Shown: piece by piece, positions 29,066-38,582 of the stretch | Numbering within the stretch: position 1 is the first letter of the stretch | Layout: every line of letters begins with the position of its first letter | Origin: a virus | Virus record (IMG/VR): IMGVR_UViG_3300046535_000883 | Location: 1-39,778 of that record | Length of the DNA stretch: 39,778 bases | Reading direction: 5' to 3' (one strand) | The notes under the pieces: generated by a model | Seen by the model: only the letters and a program-made list of their open reading frames with translations | What the model was told of the DNA's origin: nothing | Databases searched by the model: none | Made by a program: the position numbers and the translations under genes

Positions 29066-29835
29066 AACGGCTCGCGTACCTGGTCGCGTTCGCGCTGTTG
29101 GCGTGCGGAGGCGGATCCGGCGAATCGCCGCCGGCGCCGCCGGTTGCTGATCGCACGGATCTGCTGTTCGGCTACTTTGGCGATTGCGATACGTGCGTGG
29201 GCGAAACGCTGCACGCGAACGTGCAATTTATCAACGGATGGGGAGCACCAGGGGCGATCCGTCGCCACGCGATCGAGGCCGTGAACGCGGACCAGAAGAT
29301 CATCCTCGCCGCGTGCTGGTTCTGTCCCGCCGGCCAGCTGGAGGCGCTGTTCGATCAGCTGCGCCAGGACGGCACGCTGTCCTCCGTCGTTGCGCTCTAC
29401 CCGCAGGACGAGCCCGACGTGGCGGGCATGAGCGCCGACCAGGTTGCGGCCATGATCGCGACCGTGCGGATCGCGAGCTCGAAGTTCCACGAGCTCGCCG
29501 GCGTTCCGATCGCGGCGATCTACGGATCCAAGGGCACAGAGGGAATCGAATACTTCGATTGGATCGGGCGCGATAACTACGGCACCGGGCCGATCGTTCC
29601 GATTCGCCAGGCGAACCAGAGGCTCATCCTCACACCAGGCGGAGCGAACCCGTGGCGTGAGAATCCGGCCGCGTTCATCGATATGGCGAACCGCACGCCG
29701 GCGGTTGTCGCAATCGTTGCGTTCCTGTGGCGCTGGCCGTCGCCTGGGCACGATCTGGCAATCGCGGAGAACGGCATGGCGCCGATATACTGCGCCGCCG
29801 CCCTGCGGCTCACCAGGAGAGGGGAAACATGCTGA
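29062..29835 (+). CDS. Lipoprotein with possible glycosidase-like TIM barrel
   Basis: 257 residues from GTG (GTGA overlap). The signal RLAYLVAFALLAC ends in a lipobox with C15 followed by GGGSGESPPAPP, a typical linker. The body reads like a TIM barrel: LLFGYFGDCDTCVGETLHANVQFINGW, QKIILAACW, VALYPQDEPDVAGM (D116/E117, the kind of strand-end acid seen in glycoside hydrolases), IAAIYGS and YFDWIGRDNYG. It is probably anchored in the host envelope, where it could modify glycans or block superinfection. The barrel is inferred from pattern only. Confidence 0.6.
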   Translation: MKRLAYLVAFALLACGGGSGESPPAPPVADRTDLLFGYFGDCDTCVGETLHANVQFINGWGAPGAIRRHAIEAVNADQKIILAACWFCPAGQLEALFDQLRQDGTLSSVVALYPQDEPDVAGMSADQVAAMIATVRIASSKFHELAGVPIAAIYGSKGTEGIEYFDWIGRDNYGTGPIVPIRQANQRLILTPGGANPWRENPAAFIDMANRTPAVVAIVAFLWRWPSPGHDLAIAENGMAPIYCAAALRLTRRGETC

Positions 29836-30254
29836 CCGTGCGCCCGCTGGATCCGGAAATGGCCGCCACGATGGCCGTGCAGTCAGTCCAGGGCGGAGGG
29901 ATGAGCGTCGAGATGCTGCGCGCGCTCGCGAAGGACTCTCCCGCGTTCATGGCGTGCGACGGCGACACCGTGATCGCGGCCGCCGGAATCATCCCGCAGT
30001 GGCAGGGCTGCGCGATTGCCTGGTCGACGCTCGCCGGCAACATTGGCGGCGCTCGCATGCTCGCTGTGCATCGTGCCGTGCGTCGTTACCTGGACGAGTG
30101 CGGCATTCGGCGCGTGGAGATGCTGGTCGCGATGGGACACAAAAAAGGCGTGCGATGGGCGCGCATGCTCGGCTTCGAGTGCGAGTCGCTGCAACACGCG
30201 AAGCTGCCGAACGGCGGGGACGCGTGGCTATTTGTGAGGCTCAAAAATGGCTGA
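29829..30254 (+). CDS. GNAT-like protein at the T7 gp13 position
   Basis: 141 residues, ATG with GGAGAGGGG upstream, overlapping the lipoprotein stop by 7 bases. It reads like a GNAT acetyltransferase: VRPLDPEMAATMAV, ACDGDTVIAAAGIIPQWQGCAIAW, ARMLAVHRAVRRYLDECGIRRVEMLV, then GVRWARMLGFECES. Similar proteins stand just before gp14-like genes in T7-related phages and are often labelled internal virion protein A. The catalytic function is not proven; an assembly role is equally possible. Confidence 0.75.
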   Translation: MLTVRPLDPEMAATMAVQSVQGGGMSVEMLRALAKDSPAFMACDGDTVIAAAGIIPQWQGCAIAWSTLAGNIGGARMLAVHRAVRRYLDECGIRRVEMLVAMGHKKGVRWARMLGFECESLQHAKLPNGGDAWLFVRLKNG

Positions 30255-30801
30255 CTTCGGAATCACGGAAGTGCTCGCGATTGCATCCGCTGCGACCGCT
30301 GCATCCGGCGCGCTTGCGGCCGGTCAAGCGCAGTCGCGCGCCTACAGCAACCAGGGCGCCGCGCTCAACTACAACGCGACGATTCAACGACAGAACGCGG
30401 CCGCCACCTATTCGCAGACCAACGCGGCAGAGGATCAGCAGCGCGCGCAGACCAAGCGCCAGCTCGGGCGCCAGGCTGCAGCGATCGGACAGAGCGGCGT
30501 GGATCCGGCGAGCGGCACGTCGCTCCTGGTCGCGCAGGATTCAGCGACGCAGGGCGAGCTCGACGCGCTCACGACGCGATACAAAGGGGACCTGGTTGCG
30601 CGCGGCTACACCAACCAGGCGGATCTCGACGCGGCCCAGGCCACGGAAGCGAGCAGCAATGCGTCGACAGCGCGCAACAGCAGCTATCTGCTCGCGGCCG
30701 GCAACATCCTCCAGGGCGCGGGCTCGTATTACGCGTCCACGTCGAAGCTCGACTATCTCAAACGCTACGGGCAAACGCCCTACGGCGGAGGCATGGGCTA
30801 A
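30247..30801 (+). CDS. Internal virion protein B-like (T7 gp14 type)
   Basis: 184 residues, Ala/Gln-rich. The N-terminal hydrophobic helix (EVLAIASAATAASGALAAGQAQSRAY) precedes a long polar helical region (ALNYNATIQRQNAAATYSQTNAAEDQQR), then GVDPASGTSLLVAQDSATQGELDAL. It fits gp14 (196 residues), which enters the host outer membrane during ejection. It overlaps the previous gene by 8 bases and abuts the transglycosylase gene. Confidence 0.8.
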   Translation: MADFGITEVLAIASAATAASGALAAGQAQSRAYSNQGAALNYNATIQRQNAAATYSQTNAAEDQQRAQTKRQLGRQAAAIGQSGVDPASGTSLLVAQDSATQGELDALTTRYKGDLVARGYTNQADLDAAQATEASSNASTARNSSYLLAAGNILQGAGSYYASTSKLDYLKRYGQTPYGGGMG

Positions 30802-33486
30802 ATGGCCGCGCAGATCAACACGATCGAATCGAAGCAGTCACCGATCACCGGACTGCCGTCGGCGGATGCGGTATCGCGTCGACAACCGGAGGCGTCGCTC
30901 GCGCCTGGGCTCGCCGGCCTCAGTCAGGGATTGAGCACGCTTGGGACCGGGCTCGCCGCGCAACAGGCGGAGGAGCAACGCGTCCAGAACGAACAGCAGT
31001 ACCAGGCGGGCATGGCCGACGCGAGCTCGCGCCGGAGCGCGGCTACGATCGAGTGGACGCAGAACCTAGAAGCGCGCAAGGCGGCCGTCCAGGGGCCCGA
31101 CGATCTCACCAATTTCTTTCCGACGTTCGTCGACGACTTCAAGCAATACAAAGCGGACACCGTGGCGGCCGTGCAGGATCCACGAGCTCGTGCGCACCTG
31201 GCGCAAGAAATGGACGCGCTGCAGTCGCATTTCGCCGTCCAGGCGATCGACTTCCAGGCGAAGCGCACCGTTCAATTCCGCGGCGATCAGCTGGCGCAAA
31301 ACGTCGACCAGGATCGGCAATCGGTCTACAAAGACCCGTCTCTCTACCAGACGGTGCTCGACGCGAACCTCCGCGCGATCGAGGCGGCGCAGCTGCCGCC
31401 GGAGCTCAAGACGCACCTACGCGATCACGCGAAGCAGAATCTAACGATGGATGCGGCGCGCGGTTGGGTGGATCTCAACCCTGCGGCTGCATACGCTCGA
31501 ATCACCGGCAACGTGCAGGATCGCCCGATGCTGCCGCCGCCGGCGCCGACGCCGACAACGGCGCCAGGCTTCCAGGCAACGAGCGGCGAGCCAACACGCG
31601 AGGACGTGATCGCAGAAGCGCGGCGCCAGGGCGTCCCGCCGGAGCTCGCGCTTTCCATCTGGCAGCAGGAGAGCTCCAGCGGCGCGAACACGGCCACGAG
31701 CTCGAAGGGCGCGAAGGGCGGATTCCAAGTGATGCCAGACACGTTCCGCGAGCTCCAGAAAGGCGGCGCCGTTCCGGCGCAGATGAGCAACGAGGGCATG
31801 GGCAACATGATCGCCGGCGTCGCCTACTTGAAGCGCGGGCTCGACGCCAGCGGAGGCGATGCGCGACAGACGGCCAAGTTCTATTACGGCGGCCCTGGTG
31901 CGCTGCAGGGCGACGAGTCGATCACGTCGGGCCCGAACACGCCGACGCGCGGACAGTACGCGGATCGCGTCGTCGCGCGCATGAAATCAATGGCGCCGGA
32001 GGATCTGAAACTCGCGAGCGCGGAACCCACATCGATGACGGATGTCGGCGCCGGCGTTGTGACTTCGCCCTATCGCGGCGCGAGCTCGGCGCGCGACACG
32101 AACGAACCGATTGGCGTCGCACCGTATGACAATGCAGAGCCACCGCAAAAGGAACAGATCAAAGCCTACGCGGAGGCACAGATGCGCAAGGGCCAGGTCG
32201 CCGGCCGCGCGCAGCTGGAGCGCGAAGTCAAAGCAGGGATGTCCGACGAGGACAACGGCCGCGTTTCGCCGCAGATCCCCGTCGAGCGATTCCGCGCTGT
32301 GTACGATCCTGGCACCGCTGACGAGAAGTTTGCCGAATACAACGATCACCGGCTTTTCGGTAACGTGGTGCGCACGATCTCGACGATGCCGGCCGACGAG
32401 GGCTTGCGCGTCGTCGAGGGCATGCGACCGGATCCCGCGTCTCCGGATCGCGCGACCGGGGACAAGCTCTACAACCAGGCGTCGAAAGCCTGGGCGCACG
32501 TGCAGGAGGCGCGCAACAAGGATCCGCGCCTGGCGTTGCATCTGCAGGGCGTCGCTCCGATCGAACCGATCAACCTCTCGGGGCCGGATCTCGTCGAGCA
32601 GCTGCAGCGGCGCCAGGCGTCGACGCAGCAAACGCGCGGCGTCTACACCGATAGCGCCAACCCGTTCACCGTGGCAGAGGCTTCGAGCCTGGCGCGCGAG
32701 CTCGCGGCGCGCTCGGGCACCGAACGGATCTCGATGCTGCGCACCCTGGGCAAGGGGCTCGACGATCCAGGGATCTACCAGGCGGCGCTGCAGCAGATCC
32801 GGCCGGATTCGCCCGTCACCGGCGCGATCGGCAATCTGCTGCAGATGGGCCAAACGCGCCAGTACCAGAATTGGCTCTCCCCGAACGTGGATCTCTCACC
32901 GGATGCGGCCGCGCGCCGGATCGACGTGGGCGAGTCGCTGCTGAACCCGACCAAGGGCCAGAAGGCGGAGGACGGCAAGCCAAAGGAGGCGTGGCCCATG
33001 CCGTCGGAGTCGGGGCCCAATTCCATGCAAGCGTTTTTCTCCGACAAGGAGGGCGACGCGTTTCGAGGGAACCCCGTCGGGCGCCAGATCGCCTACCAGG
33101 CGTATCGCGCCTATTACGCGGGCAAGGCGTCGGAGGTTGGGATCACAGACAAGAGCTCGCGCAACGACACGATTGCACAGGAGGCGTTCGACGCGGCCAC
33201 CGGCGGCGTGGTGAGCGTCAACGGCAAGAGCGTTATCACCCCCTGGGGCATGCCGAAGGGCGATTTTAAGGCCGCCCTGGACACTGAGTACAAGCGCACG
33301 GCCGCGACGGCCGGATGGGAGCTCCCGCCGCTATCTGACGTCACGGTTCGCAATTGGGCCGGCCACGGAGATCGCTATTTCGTCGAGAGCGCGAACGGGA
33401 TCCCGTTGCATGACTCGCGCGGTTATCCGCTCGTGCTGAACCTCACACCGGGCGACGCGTCGCGCGTCTCGCAGATCCCACAATGA
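30802..33486 (+). CDS. Internal virion protein with lytic transglycosylase domain
   Basis: 894 residues, beginning directly after the gp14-like stop. The first about 225 residues are helical (VQNEQQYQAGMADAS). An SLT-type transglycosylase domain follows at about 270-385: VIAEARRQGVPPELALSIWQQES with catalytic E290, GGFQVMPDTF, and AGVAYLKRGLDASGGDARQTAKFYYGGPG. The rest is helical and Ala/Gln-rich, ending in a compact part with GHGDRYFVESANGIPLHDSRG. It corresponds to the T7 gp15/gp16 core, which opens peptidoglycan and forms the DNA channel. The domain call is firm. Confidence 0.88.
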   Translation: MAAQINTIESKQSPITGLPSADAVSRRQPEASLAPGLAGLSQGLSTLGTGLAAQQAEEQRVQNEQQYQAGMADASSRRSAATIEWTQNLEARKAAVQGPDDLTNFFPTFVDDFKQYKADTVAAVQDPRARAHLAQEMDALQSHFAVQAIDFQAKRTVQFRGDQLAQNVDQDRQSVYKDPSLYQTVLDANLRAIEAAQLPPELKTHLRDHAKQNLTMDAARGWVDLNPAAAYARITGNVQDRPMLPPPAPTPTTAPGFQATSGEPTREDVIAEARRQGVPPELALSIWQQESSSGANTATSSKGAKGGFQVMPDTFRELQKGGAVPAQMSNEGMGNMIAGVAYLKRGLDASGGDARQTAKFYYGGPGALQGDESITSGPNTPTRGQYADRVVARMKSMAPEDLKLASAEPTSMTDVGAGVVTSPYRGASSARDTNEPIGVAPYDNAEPPQKEQIKAYAEAQMRKGQVAGRAQLEREVKAGMSDEDNGRVSPQIPVERFRAVYDPGTADEKFAEYNDHRLFGNVVRTISTMPADEGLRVVEGMRPDPASPDRATGDKLYNQASKAWAHVQEARNKDPRLALHLQGVAPIEPINLSGPDLVEQLQRRQASTQQTRGVYTDSANPFTVAEASSLARELAARSGTERISMLRTLGKGLDDPGIYQAALQQIRPDSPVTGAIGNLLQMGQTRQYQNWLSPNVDLSPDAAARRIDVGESLLNPTKGQKAEDGKPKEAWPMPSESGPNSMQAFFSDKEGDAFRGNPVGRQIAYQAYRAYYAGKASEVGITDKSSRNDTIAQEAFDAATGGVVSVNGKSVITPWGMPKGDFKAALDTEYKRTAATAGWELPPLSDVTVRNWAGHGDRYFVESANGIPLHDSRGYPLVLNLTPGDASRVSQIPQ

Positions 33487-36400
33487 GTTTTTTCGACCTG
33501 GATCCGAACGTCGCGCGTTCGCAGTACGTCGACGCGGGGGCGGCGCACGCCACGGCCGACGACCTGGCGCCGGGACTCTCGGCTGGATTGCTCAACGCCA
33601 TCCCGACCGGGATCGCGCGGCCCGCTTACGCGGCCCAGGGCGCGATCTCGCGGGCGATGATCCCGAACGGCCAGGAGTTCGATAAGGTTTTCGGCACGAG
33701 CACGGCCGCCTGGCTCCAGGGCAGCGCGGACGCCGCCGATCGCACGCTCACCGAAATGGGCAAGGACAGCGCCCGCAACGGTTGGGCGGCGAACACGCTC
33801 TCCGGCCTGGCCTCAGTCATCACTGGCGCAACCCTGGGCGGGGCCGCTGGCGCCCGTTTTGGGGCCGCTGGCGAGGTTGCGGGGGCAATGGGCGCTGTGG
33901 GGGTCACGAGCGGTTACGAGACGACGCTACAGGCTCAGAACGCCGGGATCCCCGACGAGATCGCGCGCAGCATGGGGATCGTCTCCGGCGCGGCGAACGC
34001 GGCCGGCCTGGTGCTGCCGATGTCCGTCCCTGGCGCCGGCTATGCGCTGAATACCGCCTTCGGCGCGGGCTCGATGGGCTACTTCGGCGCGATCAACCGC
34101 GCGTCGATGCACGAAACGCTCAACCGCGCAGGGCGTCCGGACCTGGCGGCGCAGTACCAGGTATTCGATCCAGGTGCGATGCTGGCCGACGCCGTGATGG
34201 GCGCCGGGTTCGGCGCCTGGGCCCGTTTCCACGCCGGCGCGCCGCCCGCCCCGCCGCCGAAAAACCTCGAGCCAGGCGTCCTGCCGCGCGACGCTGTGGA
34301 TGCAGCCACAGCCATGAACGCCGCTGTGCACCGGGCCGAAAGCACGCTCCCCGGCACGCCTATGGACTCGGCCACGATCAAGGCCCACAACGACGACCTG
34401 GATCTCGCGACGCGGCAGCTGATCGAGGGCGAACCCGTGGATCTGCCGACCAGGGGCCACGGCGACGACGGCGGCCAGTTCGAGAAGCATGATCCAGAAT
34501 TCGAGGCGTCGCGCCACGTTCCGGATGAGGAAGTGAACGCCGCGCTGCAGGAGCTCGCGGACCAGAACGACCAGGAGCTCGCCGCGCACCTGGATCTCCC
34601 GCCGGAGCGCGACAACGCACCGGCTGCAGCTGCGGGCCCGCTGTCGCCGGCGATGCTCCGCGGCGAGATCGGTTGGGCGCAACGTGGCGGGCAGCTGCAG
34701 CGGTCGACCGATTTCACGAGCTCGGATCTCGACGCCTCCGGCCAGCCGTTGATTGGCGCCGGCGAAGTGATCGGCCGCACGAAATGGGTGGAGATCTCAC
34801 CGTTCTGGCCCATGCGTCCGGACAAGCGTCTCACGGAGGCACAGGCACACAAGGCTTTCGACAAGCTGGAGGCGGGCGAGAAGCTGCGGCCGATCGAGCA
34901 GCGGTTCGTCGACTACGCGGCGCGCGAGCTCGAACGGCGCCAGGCGCCGACAGAGGCGGATCTCGAACGCGAAGCGATCCAGGGCGAGCCTGAGCTCACG
35001 CCGGAGGAGCGCGCGGCCGCCGGCGTCGACGGGCTCACGCCGGAAGCGCGCCAGGAGTTCGACCAATGGGCCGCGTACCATGACACTTGGAAGGATCTGA
35101 CCGATGACGAAATCGACGCCCTTTCGCGCGATGCTGCTGCGCCAGTTCGCGGCGAAAACGAAGGCTCTGGATCCGGAGGAACGCAGGAAGCTCCTGGTCG
35201 CCTTGCGGAGCCACGGCCAGGCGAAGGCGAAGGCGAATCAGCCCAAGCAGTAGCGCAGCCGTCCGTCGCGAAAAAGGGCGGCTATGTCGATGATCTTTTC
35301 GGCACGCCGCTGCCGCGTCCGGAGCGCGCGGCCGGCGTCACGCCCGAACCGAAACCGGAACCGGCGCGCGAGATCTCGCCGGGAGTGTTTGGGGCCACGA
35401 CCAGGTTGACCACGGTCGCGCGGATCCGCAGCGGATTCGAGCGCGTGACTGACGCCGCCAGCGCGGCGCACGTGTTCGCCTACTTGCGCAAGCTGCCGCA
35501 GGAAAACGTCGGCGTGCTGCTGCTCGACAAGGACGGCCGTCCGATCGCCGTTGTGCGGCACTCCCTGGGCCAACGCGCAGAGGCGACGGTCGAAGCGAGC
35601 TCGCTGCTCGGATCTGCGCTCAAGGATCCGCGCGTCGCGTCGATCTGGATCGCGCACAACCATCCGTCGAACACCGATCGTTTCTCGCCGCAAGATGCGG
35701 CCCTGCACAACAACCTGGTAGGCGCGCTCGAAGGCTCGCGCGTCAAGTACGGCGGATTCTTGGCAATCGCTGGCCGTCGTTACGTGGGCCTGGGCAATCG
35801 CCGGATCTCGGTCAACGAGGGCGGCGTCGCAGGGAAGCTCGAATTCCATGATGCGCTCGACGCGATCGGAGACGAGAACCAGACGATCCCCGCGCGAGCT
35901 CGGCATTTCGAGATCCCCGTGCAAGAGCGGATCTTCTCGCGCAACGGCACGTTGGGCCCGCCGATCAAGACGAGCCAGGACACGATCGACCTGGCGCGCC
36001 AGATCTCGAACGGCGAGGACGGGGTAATGCTCATCAATCACCGCCTGGCGCCCGTCGCCTGGTTGCCCATGCCGCTCGAAGCATTGCAGAACATTCGCGG
36101 GCCCGTCGCGGATCACTTGCTCAACGGGCTCGAATCCTCGAACGCGGCCGCGATGGTCATCGTCACGCGCAAGCCGATCGATGAGATCGACGTGGGAACG
36201 CTCGCCAACCTGGGCAATTTCGGCCGTGCCATGGGCACGCAGCTGCTCGACGCCGTGTCGATCGGCAAGCCTGGCAGCAGCGCCATGGCGGCTCGGAAAA
36301 TGCCGGCGAACGCGTCGCGCAATTTCCGCGAGGGTGAGGGGGATCTCCTCTCCACGTACACCAACGACGAAGTGCGCCAGCGCGAGGAGGCGGCGCTCGC

Positions 36401-38582
36401 GCTGCAGGAGAAAACGGCCGCGCAGAAAAAGGCGGCAGAGCTCAAGGCGAAAGCGGATGCAGAGCGCGACGCGTTCTCGCTCACCGGATCCGATCGGCCG
36501 GCCGACAAGGCGGGCCAGAGCTCGCTGTTCGAGCCCGCGACTGAGTACGGCAAAGAAAACCCCCTGTGGCGCTCCGCCCTGGAGGATGCCGTCGCCGGGA
36601 TCCGGACCACGAGCTCGCCGGCGGCGCAGTGGAAAGCGACGATCGCGAAGATCCCCGGCGTCAAGCCGGCGGAGATCGAGGCGACCGGGCTCAACGACTG
36701 GCTGGATATGCAACAGGGCAACGTCACGCGCGACCAGGTGCTCCAGTTCGTGCGCGACAACGGCGTGAAAGTCTCGGAGAAAATGCTCGGCTCGCTCTCC
36801 GATCTCGAACAGTCGCGCGCAGAGGCTCATCTATCTTCCGTGCGTGCTCAACGCAACGAGCTCCGCAATGAAATTTGGGGCTCACCGGACGAGCTCGCGC
36901 ACGTCGGGATTCTTCACGAGATCTCGGATCCGGCAACGCGCGCCAACGTCGGCGGCTGGGCGCACGACGCTACCTCGCCCACGGTCACGCCTGGCGTGAA
37001 GCGCGTCGCGCTGCGCAAGCTGGAGGCGCTGCCGTTGACGCCGGAGCAATTGGCGAAGGTTCTCAAGTGGGGCGAGCTCGCGCACGCGTCTGACGCCGCA
37101 GAGCGCGCGACGCTCGGGCCGGAGGCCGGATCCCCCAAGTACTCGAATTGGCAGCTGCCAGGCGGCCAGAATTACAAGGAGCTCCTGCTCACGCTGCCGT
37201 CCGCTACCGATCGGATCACGGACGCGGAGGCGGAGCGCGCCGGCATGGGCCCGCACGCCGGCTACGAGACGGATGCGTTCGTGAGCTCGCACTTCAAGGG
37301 CGTCTCTAACATCCTCGCGCACGTGCGGTTTAACGAGCGCACGGACGCCGACGGCAAGCGCGTGCTATTCCTGGAGGAGATCCAAAGCGACTGGGCGCAG
37401 AAGGGGCGCGCCGCCGGATTCAGGGGACCAGGCGAGTCTGTAACGCCGTTCGGATACCCCAACGAGTTCCGGATCACGCAGAGCGAGCACCAATATCACG
37501 TCGACAGCCCGAACGGCGATTATCACGTCGACATTGGCAAGGGCACCGTCGAGAGCGAAGCGGCCGCGCGTGAGTACGCGAATCGCTACTTTAAACAGCT
37601 GTGGGAGGCACGCGTGCGCGCGGGCCGCGACAAGGTTGCGCCGGCGCCGTTCGTCACGAAAACGGAGGCGTGGGTCGCGCTCGCGTTGAAGCGGATGATT
37701 CGCTACGCCGCAGATAACGGGTTCGATCGAGTCGCCTGGACGAACGGCGACCAACAGGCGGCCCGCTACTCTCTGGAGAAGCATCTGGAGGAGATCCAAA
37801 CCTCGCGCCGCGCGGACGGCTTGTATGAGGTTCATGCGTCCGACAAGCACGGTAGATCCGTGTTCGGCAGTGCCGGCTACGTTAACGTGAACGCGCAAAA
37901 TCTGGAGCACTACGTCGGCAAGGAAATGGCGCAGAAGATCATCGACGAAACGCCGCCCGAAGGTAAGGGCGCAAAGAAATGGCGCGGCCTGGATCTCAAA
38001 GTAGGCGGCTCGGGCATGCGCGAGTTCTACGACAAGATCCTCCCGAACATCGCCGGCGACGTGCTCAAGAAGATCGGCGGCGGCAAGGTCGACGAGAGCG
38101 GCATGGTGCTCGATACGAAGCGCGGCACGGGCCAGGAGTATGTGGGCCCGACGATGAACGAGGGCGAGCTCGACGCCATGATCGCGGACCATTCGATCAA
38201 CGCCACGATGCGCGCGCAGCTGCAGGATGTGCGGGCGCGCCTGGTCATGGGTGCGACGTTCCACCAGGCGATCAACGAGGAGGGCAGCATTGCGCTCGCG
38301 GAAATGATCGGCGGCCGCATGAAAGGCGTCGGCGCGCCGGAGACGAGGCAATCCGGTTTCGACATCACGCCGAAGATGGTCGAGCGCGCGCAACAGGGCA
38401 TGGCGCTGTTTGAACCGCAGCCGGGATATGGCGATTACCCCGGAGCTCCTGGTCGCGAGATCTCGTCGGAGCAATACCTCAAGGCCGCGGACCAACGCGA
38501 GGCGGAGGCAACCAAGAGCGCCGAGAGCGCGACCGGCACCGCAATCGCGTGCGCCCTGGCGAACGGAGTCGGCTATGCGTGA
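33483..38582 (+). CDS. Giant ejected-type polyvalent protein with JAMM (RadC-like) domain
   Basis: 1699 residues; ATG overlaps the previous stop (ATGA). Order: a Gly/Ala-rich hydrophobic region (about 1-260) that could enter membranes; acidic linkers; a JAB/MPN domain of RadC type (about 640-785) with IAHNHPSNTDRFSPQDA giving H725, H727, S735 and D738; a following domain to about 935; a coiled coil (about 958-1000). Then a segment with KPAEIEATGLNDWLDMQQGN common to large phage proteins, and a conserved domain (about 1220-1545) with FLEEIQSDWAQKGR (from about 1296), ALALKRMIRYAADNGFDRVAW and LKVGGSGMREFYDKILP. Such multidomain proteins are thought to enter the cell with the DNA and counter host defence. 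Virion location is inferred. Confidence 0.78.
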   Translation: MSFFDLDPNVARSQYVDAGAAHATADDLAPGLSAGLLNAIPTGIARPAYAAQGAISRAMIPNGQEFDKVFGTSTAAWLQGSADAADRTLTEMGKDSARNGWAANTLSGLASVITGATLGGAAGARFGAAGEVAGAMGAVGVTSGYETTLQAQNAGIPDEIARSMGIVSGAANAAGLVLPMSVPGAGYALNTAFGAGSMGYFGAINRASMHETLNRAGRPDLAAQYQVFDPGAMLADAVMGAGFGAWARFHAGAPPAPPPKNLEPGVLPRDAVDAATAMNAAVHRAESTLPGTPMDSATIKAHNDDLDLATRQLIEGEPVDLPTRGHGDDGGQFEKHDPEFEASRHVPDEEVNAALQELADQNDQELAAHLDLPPERDNAPAAAAGPLSPAMLRGEIGWAQRGGQLQRSTDFTSSDLDASGQPLIGAGEVIGRTKWVEISPFWPMRPDKRLTEAQAHKAFDKLEAGEKLRPIEQRFVDYAARELERRQAPTEADLEREAIQGEPELTPEERAAAGVDGLTPEARQEFDQWAAYHDTWKDLTDDEIDALSRDAAAPVRGENEGSGSGGTQEAPGRLAEPRPGEGEGESAQAVAQPSVAKKGGYVDDLFGTPLPRPERAAGVTPEPKPEPAREISPGVFGATTRLTTVARIRSGFERVTDAASAAHVFAYLRKLPQENVGVLLLDKDGRPIAVVRHSLGQRAEATVEASSLLGSALKDPRVASIWIAHNHPSNTDRFSPQDAALHNNLVGALEGSRVKYGGFLAIAGRRYVGLGNRRISVNEGGVAGKLEFHDALDAIGDENQTIPARARHFEIPVQERIFSRNGTLGPPIKTSQDTIDLARQISNGEDGVMLINHRLAPVAWLPMPLEALQNIRGPVADHLLNGLESSNAAAMVIVTRKPIDEIDVGTLANLGNFGRAMGTQLLDAVSIGKPGSSAMAARKMPANASRNFREGEGDLLSTYTNDEVRQREEAALALQEKTAAQKKAAELKAKADAERDAFSLTGSDRPADKAGQSSLFEPATEYGKENPLWRSALEDAVAGIRTTSSPAAQWKATIAKIPGVKPAEIEATGLNDWLDMQQGNVTRDQVLQFVRDNGVKVSEKMLGSLSDLEQSRAEAHLSSVRAQRNELRNEIWGSPDELAHVGILHEISDPATRANVGGWAHDATSPTVTPGVKRVALRKLEALPLTPEQLAKVLKWGELAHASDAAERATLGPEAGSPKYSNWQLPGGQNYKELLLTLPSATDRITDAEAERAGMGPHAGYETDAFVSSHFKGVSNILAHVRFNERTDADGKRVLFLEEIQSDWAQKGRAAGFRGPGESVTPFGYPNEFRITQSEHQYHVDSPNGDYHVDIGKGTVESEAAAREYANRYFKQLWEARVRAGRDKVAPAPFVTKTEAWVALALKRMIRYAADNGFDRVAWTNGDQQAARYSLEKHLEEIQTSRRADGLYEVHASDKHGRSVFGSAGYVNVNAQNLEHYVGKEMAQKIIDETPPEGKGAKKWRGLDLKVGGSGMREFYDKILPNIAGDVLKKIGGGKVDESGMVLDTKRGTGQEYVGPTMNEGELDAMIADHSINATMRAQLQDVRARLVMGATFHQAINEEGSIALAEMIGGRMKGVGAPETRQSGFDITPKMVERAQQGMALFEPQPGYGDYPGAPGREISSEQYLKAADQREAEATKSAESATGTAIACALANGVGYA

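Noticed and set aside
33451-33495. Terminator before the giant gene (TTTTTT at 33486-33491)
   Set aside because: The T-run is the start of the coding sequence and the nearest palindrome is over 20 bases away.
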